Part shown: piece by piece, positions 1-9,200 of the stretch
Layout: every line of letters starts with the position of its first letter
Numbering within the stretch: the stretch's first letter is position 1
NCBI RefSeq assembly: GCF_001949145.1
Contig: NW_019091416.1
Coordinates: 3,547,472-3,594,205 of the forward strand
DNA length: 46,734 nucleotides
Source of the DNA: Acanthaster planci
Lineage: Eukaryota > Echinodermata > Asteroidea > Valvatida > Acanthasteridae
Direction of reading: 5' to 3'
Program-made: the position numbers and the translations under genes
Notes under the pieces: generated by a model
What the model saw: only the letters and a program-made list of their open reading frames with translations
What the model was told of the DNA's origin: nothing
Databases searched by the model: none

Positions 1-250
1 GGGGGTAGAAAACTACAGAATCCTTATGAAAATGCTTTAAAACAGGACATTACAATTAAATTCACAGGGCTACACGATTGGTTATTGGTGTCTCTTTCAA
101 AGACTTTGGCAAAGTAGTTTTAGTCAGACTTTCAGGTTATTAAACCGACAAGCTCATCTGTCATTCGTGCATGCTCTGTATTGTGACTTCTCCTATTCAC
201 ATATGGCAGTGGGCTTCATTTTTATGAAGTGTGTCTATTATTATTCGTAT
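1..250. other. Host intron flank, copy A
   Basis: Non-coding AT-rich sequence left of the 3' LTR copy A. It is repeated with about six mismatches at 2230-2479. It ends in GTAT immediately before the LTR, the same four bases that follow the other LTR at 5941-5944. It is best read as intron of the polycystin gene on the far side of the retrotransposon. No exon is visible in it. Confidence 0.7.
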
Positions 251-489
251 TGTAGCGTGTCCCGCTGAACAGGGTTCGACGCTGTGAAGAACGACACTCA
301 GGTGCAACTCACTGTTCTGGTCACGAAATCTCTGTTTTTATTGCTGTCGCGTACACCACAATGTGCTCTTCCGACAAGCAGGCGCGAGGCGGGAAAACCG
401 CGGGCCGTTCGCATACCAGCGCGGGCAGCCAGCCAACTCCATGTGGGTCCGAGCTGGCGCCCCCACCGGCCAGACCCGCCGGCGCTACA
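251..489 (-). repeat. 3' LTR, copy A (33-bp deletion)
   Basis: The LTR of a Ty3/gypsy-like element read on the minus strand. Its ends are the inverted pair TGTAGCG...CGCTACA. It is 239 bp, against 272 bp for the matching LTR at 2480-2751. The difference is a single 33-bp block missing after position about 378, otherwise with only scattered substitutions. GTAT at 247-250 is the flanking target-site copy. Confidence 0.85.
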
Positions 490-506
490 CCGCCCCCTCC
501 GAGGAC
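490..506 (-). other. Polypurine tract, copy A
   Basis: On the minus strand this reads as a G-rich purine run ending directly against the LTR start TGTAGCG. This is the expected place for the plus-strand primer of an LTR retroelement. The same run is at 2752-2766. Confidence 0.6.
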
Positions 507-944
507 TCTTGTTCGTCCCCGAACGAGGCGGCGCAACCCTGTGGCCATCCCGGTCGCCCCTGCGCAGCTTACAAAGAGTGAAAACAAGCAACAAGTACAA
601 GTCTGGTGGGTTCCGAGGGTCTTCTCCGCTGTGGGGGATCCAGGGGTCCAGTGTGGAGGAGACTCCGGTCGTCGTGGTGCCCACCGGCGTTGCCTCGCTG
701 CTCCAGGGGGGCGGACTCCGGTGGGCGGTGGAGGGGGCTCCCGCTGGACCTCCGACCGCCACTGGCTGTGGTGAAGCTCACAGAGGGGTGGGTCCATCAT
801 GGTGTCTGTGTCTCTGGTGGCCCGCTCCTCCTGCAGAGTGGGTCGCACCCCCAGTCGCAGGCGGATCCCCCCGCATACGTCACCCAGGATGCGGAAGGCA
901 GACTCCGGCGGCCCCCACTCCAAACCGGGGCTGGGGGTTCTTCC

Positions 945-2228
945 TCAGTCTGCGTCCCCGCCTCCACTGAGCAGCGCAGAGGGGCGGTCCCGGCCGCAGC
1001 GGCAGCCACGGGGGCCCGGGGCCGCACTGGAAGGCGAGTCCGACTGATCTCGTCGTTCTGGCCGGCCTTGCGACCCCCGCCTTCGGCGCCGAGAGGGCAC
1101 CGGCGGCGAGGGCTCACCCGCGGCAGCCGACCGGGGGCGGGTCCGGGTGGCTCCTTCCGGAGGACCGGCAGGGGGGAGTGACTGCTCCATGGGGAACTCG
1201 TCACCCCCCAACTCCCCCCCCCCACTGGCAAAGACCTCCGGGACGTCAGGATCCTCCGCCCGGATCTGGCCGACGAGGACGTGGTCGCAGTGTCGGTGGT
1301 GCCGATCCTGCATGTCCGAGCAGTAGAAGCAGCGGCCACACCCCCGCTCACAGGTATCGGGCCGGGCGGCGAACAGTTCTGGGCAAGCCGTCCTCAGGTG
1401 TCGCCGCAAATTGGTCCGCTGACGGAATTCCCGTCGACAGTGGGGGCAGGCCAACCGGTCCATCTTGGGGAGAGAAACAGAGGGAGATTCAGGAGGTAGC
1501 GTGGAGCAGAATCGCACTGGGCGCCGAACCCGCCGCCCCTTGCGAGTCATGCGTGCTCCCCCCGCCTCCAGCTCGCACGGCGATGGCTCCGCCGGCGCCC
1601 TGCCTCCCTGGCTGCTTGTGTCTGAATTCTCTCCGTTCGACACGCCGCCGCTCCGGCCCGGGTGTCCCGACTTCGCCCCGTCAATAGGTTCCAGTGCGGT
1701 CCCTTCGTCAACGGGGGGAGACAGCCCCCGCGGGCAGGACTGAGGGCCGGATCCACTGGCTCCTTGCCCCCCTGCCCGCCCTGGCGCCTCCTCGGCCAAG
1801 GCTCCGCGGGCTGCGCGCTCCCACCATCCAAGCTGCACGTCGCCCAGGTAGCGCTTAAGCCGATTGCGATGCACGATCTGAGCCTTCGCTCGGGCGGTAC
1901 GCTGCACTTTGTAGGTCACGTCGTTGAGGCGTTGTAGCACTGCAAAGGGTCCGTCCCACCACCACTGAAGCTTGGGGGAGCGGCCGACCTTCTTCTTTGG
2001 GGTGAACAGCCAAACAGCCTGGCCGGGCTTGAACCCGCACTCCTGGGCGCGACGGTCGTACTGCTGCTTCTGGTAGCTCTGAGTCCGCCTCAGGTGTCGC
2101 CGGGCAAACTCGTGGGCCCGCGTGAGCTCCGCTCTCAGCTCGTCGACGTAATTTAGTGCCTCGGTAGTCTCCGTCTGTTCCACCGGTGACCCCACAACGA
2201 CGTCCAGGGGAAGTCCCACCTCCCGCCC
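945..2228 (-). CDS. LTR-retrotransposon Pol, integrase C-terminal part with Cys/His zinc-finger tail, copy A (partial)
   Basis: The frame is open from the N at 2229 and stops at 945; the first Met is at 2219, giving 424 residues. The first residues (GLPLDVVVGSP) match the segment that follows the integrase catalytic core in Ty3/gypsy Pol. A helical segment with YDRRA follows at about residues 55-58, then a GPY/F-type SH3-like module (KPGQAVWLF, WDGPFAV, HRNRLKRYLG) to about residue 126. A long Gly/Ser/Pro-rich linker leads to a C-x2-C-x12-H-x4-C finger at 258-279 and a Cys/His-rich cluster at 290-313, then a Pro/Arg-rich end. Integrase inserts the DNA copy of the element into chromosomes; this module helps bind DNA. 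The catalytic core and all earlier Pol domains are missing because the contig ends at the N. The same reading frame is interrupted in copy B. Confidence 0.85.
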   Translation of the reverse strand, partial: GREVGLPLDVVVGSPVEQTETTEALNYVDELRAELTRAHEFARRHLRRTQSYQKQQYDRRAQECGFKPGQAVWLFTPKKKVGRSPKLQWWWDGPFAVLQRLNDVTYKVQRTARAKAQIVHRNRLKRYLGDVQLGWWERAARGALAEEAPGRAGGQGASGSGPQSCPRGLSPPVDEGTALEPIDGAKSGHPGRSGGVSNGENSDTSSQGGRAPAEPSPCELEAGGARMTRKGRRVRRPVRFCSTLPPESPSVSLPKMDRLACPHCRREFRQRTNLRRHLRTACPELFAARPDTCERGCGRCFYCSDMQDRHHRHCDHVLVGQIRAEDPDVPEVFASGGGELGGDEFPMEQSLPPAGPPEGATRTRPRSAAAGEPSPPVPSRRRRRGSQGRPERRDQSDSPSSAAPGPRGCRCGRDRPSALLSGGGDAD

Positions 2229-2229
2229 N
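2229..2229. other. Single N, assembly join
   Basis: One ambiguous base lies exactly where the repeated 2.2-kb block starts again. It falls within the codons for the FGRE-like motif that precedes the integrase C-terminal region. It looks like a join between contigs rather than a biological junction. Confidence 0.85.
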
Positions 2230-2479
2230 AGGGGTAGAAAACTACAGAATCCTTATGAAAATGCTTTAAAACAGGACATTACAATTAAATTCACTGGGCT
2301 ACACGATTGCTTATTGGTGTCTCTTTCAAAGACTTTGGCAAAGTAGTTTTAGTCAGACTTTCAGGTTATTAAACCGATAAGCTCGTCTGTCATTCGTGCA
2401 TGCTCTGTATTGTGACTTCTCCTATTCACATATGGCAGCGGGCTTCATTTTTATGAAGTGTGTCTATTATTATTTGTAT
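2230..2479. other. Host intron flank, copy B
   Basis: Near-identical to 1-250, with differences such as cacaggg/cactggg and accgaca/accgata. It ends in GTAT at 2476-2479 before the LTR. This is a second haplotype or copy of the same host flank. No exon is visible. Confidence 0.7.
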
Positions 2480-2751
2480 TGTAGCGTGTCCCGCTGAACA
2501 GGGTTCGACGCTGTGAAGAACAACACTCAGGTGCAACTCACTGTTCTGGTCACGAAATCTCTGTTTTTATTGCTGTCGCGTACACCACAATGTGCTCTTC
2601 CGACAAGCTCTAAACATGGCGCCTGTCGGCAGGGACTGCGCAGGCGCGAGGCGGGAAAACCGCGGGCCGTTCGCATACCAGCGCGGGCAGCCAGCCAACT
2701 CCATGTGGGTCCGAGCTGGCGCCCCCACCGGCCAGACCCGCCGGCGCTACA
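2480..2751 (-). repeat. 3' LTR, copy B
   Basis: 272 bp with TGTAGCG...CGCTACA ends. It is colinear with 5670-5940 with only a few percent mismatch, and with 251-489 apart from the 33-bp block. GTAT precedes it. A polypurine tract abuts it at 2752-2766, which places the element body to the right and the element on the minus strand. Confidence 0.88.
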
Positions 2752-3461
2752 CTGCCCCCTCCGAGGACTCTTGTTCGTCCCCGAACGAGGCGGCGCAACC
2801 CAGCGGCCATTCCGGTCGCCCCTGCGCAGCTTACAAAGAGTGAAAACAAGCAACAAGTACAAGTCTGGTGGGTTCCGAGGGTCTTCTCCGCTGTGGGGGA
2901 TCCAGGGGTCCAGTGTGGAGGAGACTCCGGTCGTCGTGGTGCCCACCGGCGTTGCCTCGCTGCTCCGGGGGGCGGACTCCGGTGGGCGGTGGAGGGGGCT
3001 CCCGCTGGACCTCCGACCGCCACTGGCTGTGGTGAAGCTCACAGAGGGGTGGGTCCATTATGGTGTCTGTGTCTCTGGTGACCCGCTCCTCCTGCAGAGT
3101 GGGTCACACCCCCAGTCGCAGGCGGATCCCCCCGCATACGTCACCCAGGATGCGGGAGGCAGACTCCAGCGGCCCCCACTCCAAACCGGGGCTGGGGGTT
3201 CTTCCTCAGTCTGCGTCCCCGCCTCCACTGAGCAGCGCAGGGGGGCGGTCCCGGCCGCAGCGGCAGCCGCTGGGGCCCGGGGCCGCACTGGAAGGCGAGT
3301 CCAACTGATCTCGTCGTTCTGGCCGGCCCCGCGACCCCCGCCTTCGGCGCCGAGAGGACACCGGCGGCGAGGGCTTACCCGCGGCAGCCGACCGGGGGCG
3401 GGTCCGGGTGGCTCCTTCCGGAGGACCGGCAGGGGGGAGTGACTGCTCCATGGGGAACTCG

Positions 3462-4487
3462 TCACCCCCTAACTCCCCCCCCACTTGCAAAGACCTCCGG
3501 GACGTCAGGATCCTCCGCCCGGATCTGGCCGACGAGGACGTGGTCGCAGTGTCGGTGGTGCCGATCCCGCATGTCCGAGCAGTAGAAGCAGCGGCCACAC
3601 CCCCGCTCACAGGTATAGGGCCGGGCGGCGAACAGTTCTGGACAAGCCGTCCTCAGGTGTCGCCGCAAATTGGTCCGCTGACGGAATTCCCGTCGACAGT
3701 GGGGGCAGGCCAACCGGTCCATCTTGGGGAGAGAAACAGAGGGAGATTCAGGAGTTAGCGTGGAGCAGAATCGCACCGGGCGCCGAAACCGCCACCCCTT
3801 GCGAGTCACGCGCGCTCCCCCCGCCTCCAGCTCGCACGGCGATGGCTCCGCCGGCGCCCTGCCTCCCTGGCTGCTTGTGTCTGAATTCTCCCCGTTCGAC
3901 ACGCCGCCGCTCCGGCCCGGATGTCCCGACTTCGCCCCGTCAATAGGTTCCAGTGCGGTTCCTTCGTCAACGGGGGGAGACAGCCCCCGCGGGCAGGACT
4001 GAGGGCTGGATCCGCTGGCTCCTTGCCCCGCTGCCCGCCCTGGCGCCTCCTCGGCCAAGGCTCCGCGGGCTGCACGCTCCCACCATCCAAGCTGCACGTC
4101 GCCCAGGTAGCGCTTAAGCCGATTGCGATGCACGATCTGAGCCTTCGCTCGGGCGGTACGCTGCACTTTGTAGGTCACGTCGTTGAGGCGTTGTAGCACT
4201 GCAAAGGGTCCGTCCCACCACCACTGAAGCTTGGGGGAGCGGCCGACCTTCTTCTTTGGGGTGAACAGCCAAACAGCCTGGCCGGGCTTGAACCCGCCCT
4301 CCTGGGCGCGACGGTCGTACTGCTGCTTCTGGTAGCTCTGATTCCGCCTCAGGTGTCGCCGGGCAAACTCATGGGCCCGCGTGAGCTCCGCTCTCAGCTC
4401 GTCGACGTAATTTAGTGCCTGGGTAGTCTCCGTCCGTTCCGCCGGTGACCCCACAACGACGTCCAGGGGAAGTCCCACCTTTCGCCC
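3462..4487 (-). pseudogene. LTR-retrotransposon Pol, integrase C-terminal part, copy B, frame broken
   Basis: Same protein segment as copy A: post-core segment, GPY/F-type module, linker, Cys/His finger and Cys-rich cluster. Here the frame ends after 338 residues, shortly beyond the Cys-rich cluster, with an altered tail. The change lies at a C-run near 3470-3482, whose length differs from copy A (about 1207-1224). The remaining tail continues in another frame to about 3206. The upstream end is cut by the N at 4488. The break may be real or a homopolymer sequencing error. Confidence 0.78.
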
Positions 4488-4488
4488 N
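4488..4488. other. Single N, assembly join
   Basis: Copy B ends at the same integrase codon region as copy A and is joined by one N to unrelated sequence. The 5' part of the element follows. The missing interval should hold most of gag plus protease, reverse transcriptase, RNase H and the integrase core. Confidence 0.85.
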
Positions 4489-4507
4489 GCCTTGTATGTC
4501 TGTGTGT

Positions 4508-4657
4508 GGATCTGAGGGGGATCCGCCTCACACAGACACGTGCAGATCGCCGAATAGGGATCCGCCTCGTTAGTTTGTGCACGGATCCAAGGGGGATCTG
4601 CCTCATACAGACACTTGCAGATCCCCGAGTGGGGATCCGCCTCAATCGTGACACCCG
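4508..4657. repeat. Two-unit direct repeat, about 75 bp, GGATCC-rich
   Basis: Two imperfect units (4508-4582 and 4583-4657) share GGGATC(C/T)GCCTCA, CAGACAC, TGCAGATC and GGGATCCGCCTC blocks. They lie in the retained 5' internal part of the retroelement next to the gap. Confidence 0.6.
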
Positions 4658-4941
4658 TCGCAGTTTCGCCGCGTGGGGGCGCCGCATCTCACTATTTATC
4701 TTACAAACTCCAGCTAGCCCGTTTCGATTCCCCCTCCCGACGACCGTGGCCGCGGCTTCGCAGCGCTCCAGGCGGTACGCCACACCAGCCACGTCCCCGG
4801 CGCCCAAAACTTGTCACGGGTCCGCTAGCTCCCGCCCCCGCGGCCGCTGCCACGGCCCGGCCACGCTCCGAGAGGGACGCTTCCGGAGCCACCGCAGCGC
4901 CGCAAGAGGGCGCCACCATACTATGGCTAGTATTACAAGCT

Positions 4942-5601
4942 TCATCTATCTCGCACCAAGGCTCCAACCCCGCGGCAGCCGCCCGGCCGTGTCCGAGAGG
5001 AACATTCTCTCGGCCACGACGGTACCGCGAGAGGGCGCCCCGACGCTACCACACGACATGAATGAACTTCCAAACGGCCCCCGCCAGGACCCCCCAGCCG
5101 CGGACCCACCCTGAGGGCGCTCCGACTGGAACACCTATTCCAGTGCATCCCCGCCGCCAGAGGGTGCCCCACGGACGCCGGCGATAGATGTACTAGTGAG
5201 GGGTTGGGAGGATGTCGCCTGGCGATGCCCCTCCCCCTCCCCAGCGACCGGGGCGAAATGGTCGTGCTCCAAACGGAACTGCACCTTTCTCGCCCCATCG
5301 ACTTTGGGAGGGGGAAGTCGCCCGGGGACTGCGCAGACTTGGCTGCATTCTCCAGGGGACCTAACCCAAGATCCTTCCACGCCTCGCACTCGATGAACTC
5401 GATACCCTCGAATTTCCGCCTCCCGCTCCTGGATAACTGTTCCAGATTCTCAGCAAGGAACGACTCCAGCTCGCCCGCCAACCCAGGTGAGTTCCACGTC
5501 GCCTTCGCAGTCTGGGCCCCCGACCACGGGGCCCCGCACTGGCCTGTAATGCCGCTGTCTAGCGAGTCCGGCACCCGACCAAAATCATCCACCAATTCCA
5601 T
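4942..5601 (-). CDS. Candidate gag-like frame of the LTR element (partial or degraded)
   Basis: A 219-residue minus-strand frame starts 68 nt after the 5' LTR, where gag should begin (MELVDDFG). It has an acidic/Leu-rich stretch (LESFLAENLEQLSRSG), then becomes basic and Pro/Gly/Ser-rich. No capsid major homology region or CCHC knuckle is visible. The frame stops about 450 bases before the N at 4488, so it is short for Gag and may be frameshifted. Position is the main support; I do not recognise the protein itself. Confidence 0.45.
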   Translation of the reverse strand: MELVDDFGRVPDSLDSGITGQCGAPWSGAQTAKATWNSPGLAGELESFLAENLEQLSRSGRRKFEGIEFIECEAWKDLGLGPLENAAKSAQSPGDFPLPKSMGRERCSSVWSTTISPRSLGRGRGIARRHPPNPSLVHLSPASVGHPLAAGMHWNRCSSRSALRVGPRLGGPGGGRLEVHSCRVVASGRPLAVPSWPRECSSRTRPGGCRGVGALVRDR

Positions 5602-5649
5602 TACACAGAGAAGGCGAAGAGTTCACCTGTCTTTTTACAGCTATCCAGC

Positions 5650-5669
5650 GTCTCGCCGCTGCCACCAGT
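5650..5669 (-). other. Candidate primer-binding site
   Basis: Directly inside the 5' LTR the minus strand reads ACTGGTGGCAGCGGCGAG. TGG at or just after the LTR edge is the usual start of a tRNA-primed site, because tRNAs end in CCA. I did not assign the tRNA. Confidence 0.5.
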
Positions 5670-5940
5670 TGTAGCGTGTCCCGCTGAACAGGGTTTGACG
5701 CTGTGAAGAACGACACTCAGGTGCAACTCACTGTTCTGGTCACGAAATCTCTGTTTTGTTGCTGTCGTGTACACCACAATGTGCTCTTCCGACAAGCTCT
5801 AAACATGGCGCCTGTCGGCAGGGACTGCGCAGGCGCGAGGCGGGAAAACCGCGGGCCGTTCGCATACCAGCGCGGGCAGCCAGCCAACTCCATGTGGGTC
5901 CAAGCTGGCGCCCCCACCGGCCGGACCCGCTGGCACTACA
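5670..5940 (-). repeat. 5' LTR
   Basis: 271 bp, colinear with 2480-2751, with a handful of substitutions and small indels (for example ctgttttgtt against ctgtttttatt). The minus-strand start is TGTAGTGCC. GTAT at 5941-5944 repeats the bases before the 3' LTR and gives a 4-bp target duplication. The 86 bases from 5941 to 6026 are the 3' end of a polycystin intron. Confidence 0.88.
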
Positions 5941-6026
5941 GTATGGTTCGTTTTGAATTGGCACTGTGTGTGAGACCACGTCTTGTATTCGTAGTGAACG
6001 ACATGTTTATGTTGTTTTTCTGGCAG

Positions 6027-6229
6027 GTATGCAGGGCTCCGATTAAGTCGACTGTGTTTCTGCGGTGATTCCTACGGTCATTATGGAAACAATGAGACAG
6101 CACAGTGCACCTTTGCATGCCCCGGGGACCAAACCAGACTGTGCGGGAGCGATACCCACAATTCCATTTATGAAGTGCCGCCAGTCAGCATTTCATCTGT
6201 GAAAATTTCTGGAGGGGTGTATAACTCAG
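6027..6229 (+). CDS. Exon 1 of window: WSC domain, C-terminal half
   Basis: Starts with the last base of a split codon after acceptor tggcag. The first residues YAGLRLSRLCFCGDSYG and the later CTFACPGDQTRLCGS are the second half of a WSC carbohydrate-binding domain with its Cys pattern. In polycystin-1 a WSC domain follows the leucine-rich repeats; those and the first WSC half are not in the window. Ends at donor GTGAGT. The following intron (1,098 bp) holds a hairpin-rich patch at 6290-6480. Confidence 0.92.
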
Positions 6230-9200
6230 GTGAGTTACTGTATATGAGTTATTCAAAATGCCTTAGAATGGGTCCTAGTTAGAACCAAAGATCGTATAGC
6301 ACCGCGAAGCGGTGCAAGAATACACGTAAAACGTTGTAATTGCATAGGCGCTATTTGAGCCAGCGATACGCCTGCGCAATGCACATTAATGCACAAGCGC
6401 TTAAGCGCAGGCACCGCGGCAGGCACGTGCACCTGATGAGCCTGCACCCAAGCAGGCATTGCAAGCTAAATACTGCATTACAGCATAGAGTCTGCCTACT
6501 TTTAAGGAATGGCGGTGTAGATCATATTTTGCCATACAAGGATCCATTCATTTTATACTCCTGATCATATACAAGGGCCATACAATATTAAGAACTTTGG
6601 AACTGGCATATATGGGGATCACTCGGCCCATTATTATGTCTGTACTTGTATTTTATAGGATATTAGGATAAGTTTAACTGGGGAATTTTGGGGCATCCGT
6701 TTATAAGAAAATCAGTTTTTCTACCCGACAGATAGCTTTATCTTTGAATGTCAAGGGCAAATCCATAGTCCTTAATAATTTAAAAGGTTAATATCATAAA
6801 TGTATAATCAAAGGCAGCCCAGCTCTAGCTACTCCTGTATTGATTGGGTTATTGGTTTAAGGAGTTGTCATGGAAACCATCTCCTGGTTTGCCATTCTGA
6901 ACTGTTGGTTGGTTGGTTGTTCCATGCCCCCAACAATAAGGATTTTTTTCATCCTGTTCTCAGTCAACAAGCGAACAAATTTGTAAATCAATAACTCATT
7001 TGGTCTTGAGTAATGGGAATTGTTTTGTTCCTTTTTTAAAGATTTTCTGTGCTGCTCCGTTGTAAGCTTGTTGGACATGAGGTCACCGTTTGTGAATTTT
7101 TTTCACCGTAGAGTGTATTTTACATAATCTGTATTTGAAATATTACTGTTCTAAAGCAAGCCAGTCCCATTGAAACTCTGTATTGTGACTGCTTCGTACA
7201 ATTCAATGTAGGAAAAGGTAACAACTGCAATGTAATCTTACCACAGGTACTTTACTCAGAGTGCTGCATCTTTGGTGATTTGATGAGCTTTCCTTTTTTT
7301 CCCTCCTGCGGAATCTGATTTTGACAGTAATTTTTCCTACGGATGTGACAGCCTTCAGCGATTCATTCTTCGTTCTGGAGGTTGAAGGATCGGGACTAGC
7401 ATCCGTTGTGGTAGAGTTTGGCGATGGGTACACTGAGACTTTCAACGATCCTGTATTTTGTCACCAGTTTCTGTAAGTCCCAGTGTACTATTTATGTGGA
7501 TGAATTCCTGTTAATGACAAAAAAAGTTGGATTGGCAAAGTAGTGTAATGGAAGAATGTGTGGTTGCTTGTATACACATTTGAATTACGTAGGCCTACTT
7601 TAAACAAGATGAACAATTGGGCAGTGAGAGAAGGCCTTCAATGTAGACATACATCAGACAGTGTACGGTCTTCATCTTCAGGAAAGTAATTGTTAACCCT
7701 AACAGTCCCAAATCCTCCAATTTCAATATGATTTTACATACACCCTAAGGGGTTGTTCTCAAAATATGTTGTCTCATGCGTAAGAAACTGTCTCGATTAT
7801 AAAAAATGTCCATGGGAGTGAAGGCCTTGATTGGATGGCTTTTCTCTTCAAGTTGCATGAAATAGTGGCATAGTGGCCAGGAGGTTTGAATTTGGTTGGT
7901 CAGTGACGTTGTGTGTTCATCTGCACGTCTGTTGTCCGGTTTTTCATGGATGGATTACTTGCAACAGAAGGGATGTCTGTCAAGATACATGCATCAAACT
8001 ATTTTAGTTTTTAAGCAGTGTAACCAAACTAATTGGCAGGATGCAAGTTTTCAAATGCATATGTCAAACTTTAGGTTTGGCAACTACAGTTAAACCAGCC
8101 TAGATCTTTCAAAATCCACAAGAGTCTTCAGAGAATTTTGCAGGATAAAGAATAGAATTCAGTCACCTGTCAACAATGGTTTTTAATACTTCTAGAAAGC
8201 TTTAGCATAAAGAATAAGATTTATTGGTTTATGCGCTGTTAAGATTTTCAGGAATTAGGTCTCCCAACAAGAATGGTCAGAAGTCAGAGTTATATTAAGA
8301 ATTATATTATATTATATTATTTTGATCTTTACTCCTTCCAGATCTCCAGGTCTGGTTCATATGACAACCACTGTACTTGATGTTGCGAAAGCCCCCTACC
8401 CAGCCTCATCATACCTGAAGGTCCATCTCCCCATCATTGGTATCAAGAGACTCTGTCCAGTTGTTGTGCTGCAGGGAGAGGTGTTCGACTGCGAATTTGC
8501 CATCTATGGAACTGGAACTGAAGTCTCTGTGGACATCGAAGGAATCCACAGCTTCAACTTGACACTGGCCGGTTAGTCATATGTAACCCAATGAGAAGCA
8601 GTACTCTCGGTTTATTCCTTTTTATATTCGGCATTTTGCCCTTCACCATCGTATGTTTATAAACACTGTATACTCGGTATGATCTGAAGGCCTGTGAATA
8701 AAATACATGTAAGACGGCAGTGGTTGAGTTTGTGTAGTCTCTCATGCTTTAGTGCTGTACCATTTTTCATTTCACCTAGTCCATGCCTCCTTCTTTTCTA
8801 GTTGGAAACTCAGACCAGTTTGGTACATGTTAACTGTAGGGAAGAGTGTTGCCTATAGTGGTTAAGGTTTGGGACTCATGACTAGATGGTCAGGAGTTTG
8901 GATGCAGCTGCCGTTCATAATTTGTGACCTTGAACGAGTCACTTCACCCCTACTTGCCTCTCTCCCAGGGATACAGATACCCACATAATGACATTGAGTG
9001 GGAACAACAGGGTTGGGACTGGCATCCGATGCAAGAGGAAAAAGAAACATTCTCAGTTGTTTCGTGCAGTGAAACTGGAGGAGAACAACGACCTGATGAG
9101 CCATATTGGCTCCAATTGGACTTTTTATCCACCACTTACCCAGTCTCTTTCTTTCATAACAGATGCGACTGTTTGGATGGTGGGCCCCAGTCTAGACCAG

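Larger units (their letters stand above)
251..5940 (-). mobile_element. Ty3/gypsy-like LTR retrotransposon in a polycystin intron, incompletely assembled
   Basis: The element runs antisense to the host gene: 5' LTR (5670-5940), primer site, leader, gag-like frame, gap, integrase C-terminal part, polypurine tract, 3' LTR. The 3' portion is present twice (251-2228 and 2480-4487), each bordered on the left by the same host flank. The integrase end without a chromodomain but with a Cys/His finger tail is its main recognisable coding feature. LTRs differing by only a few percent suggest a fairly recent insertion. Everything from gag to the integrase core is missing at the Ns, so the lineage within Ty3/gypsy cannot be set. 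Confidence 0.8.

Noticed and set aside
284-970. Plus-strand open frames across the LTR and integrase tail
   Set aside because: They run antisense to the recognisable integrase frame and across the LTR boundary. High GC content explains the openness. The same shadows recur in copy B.
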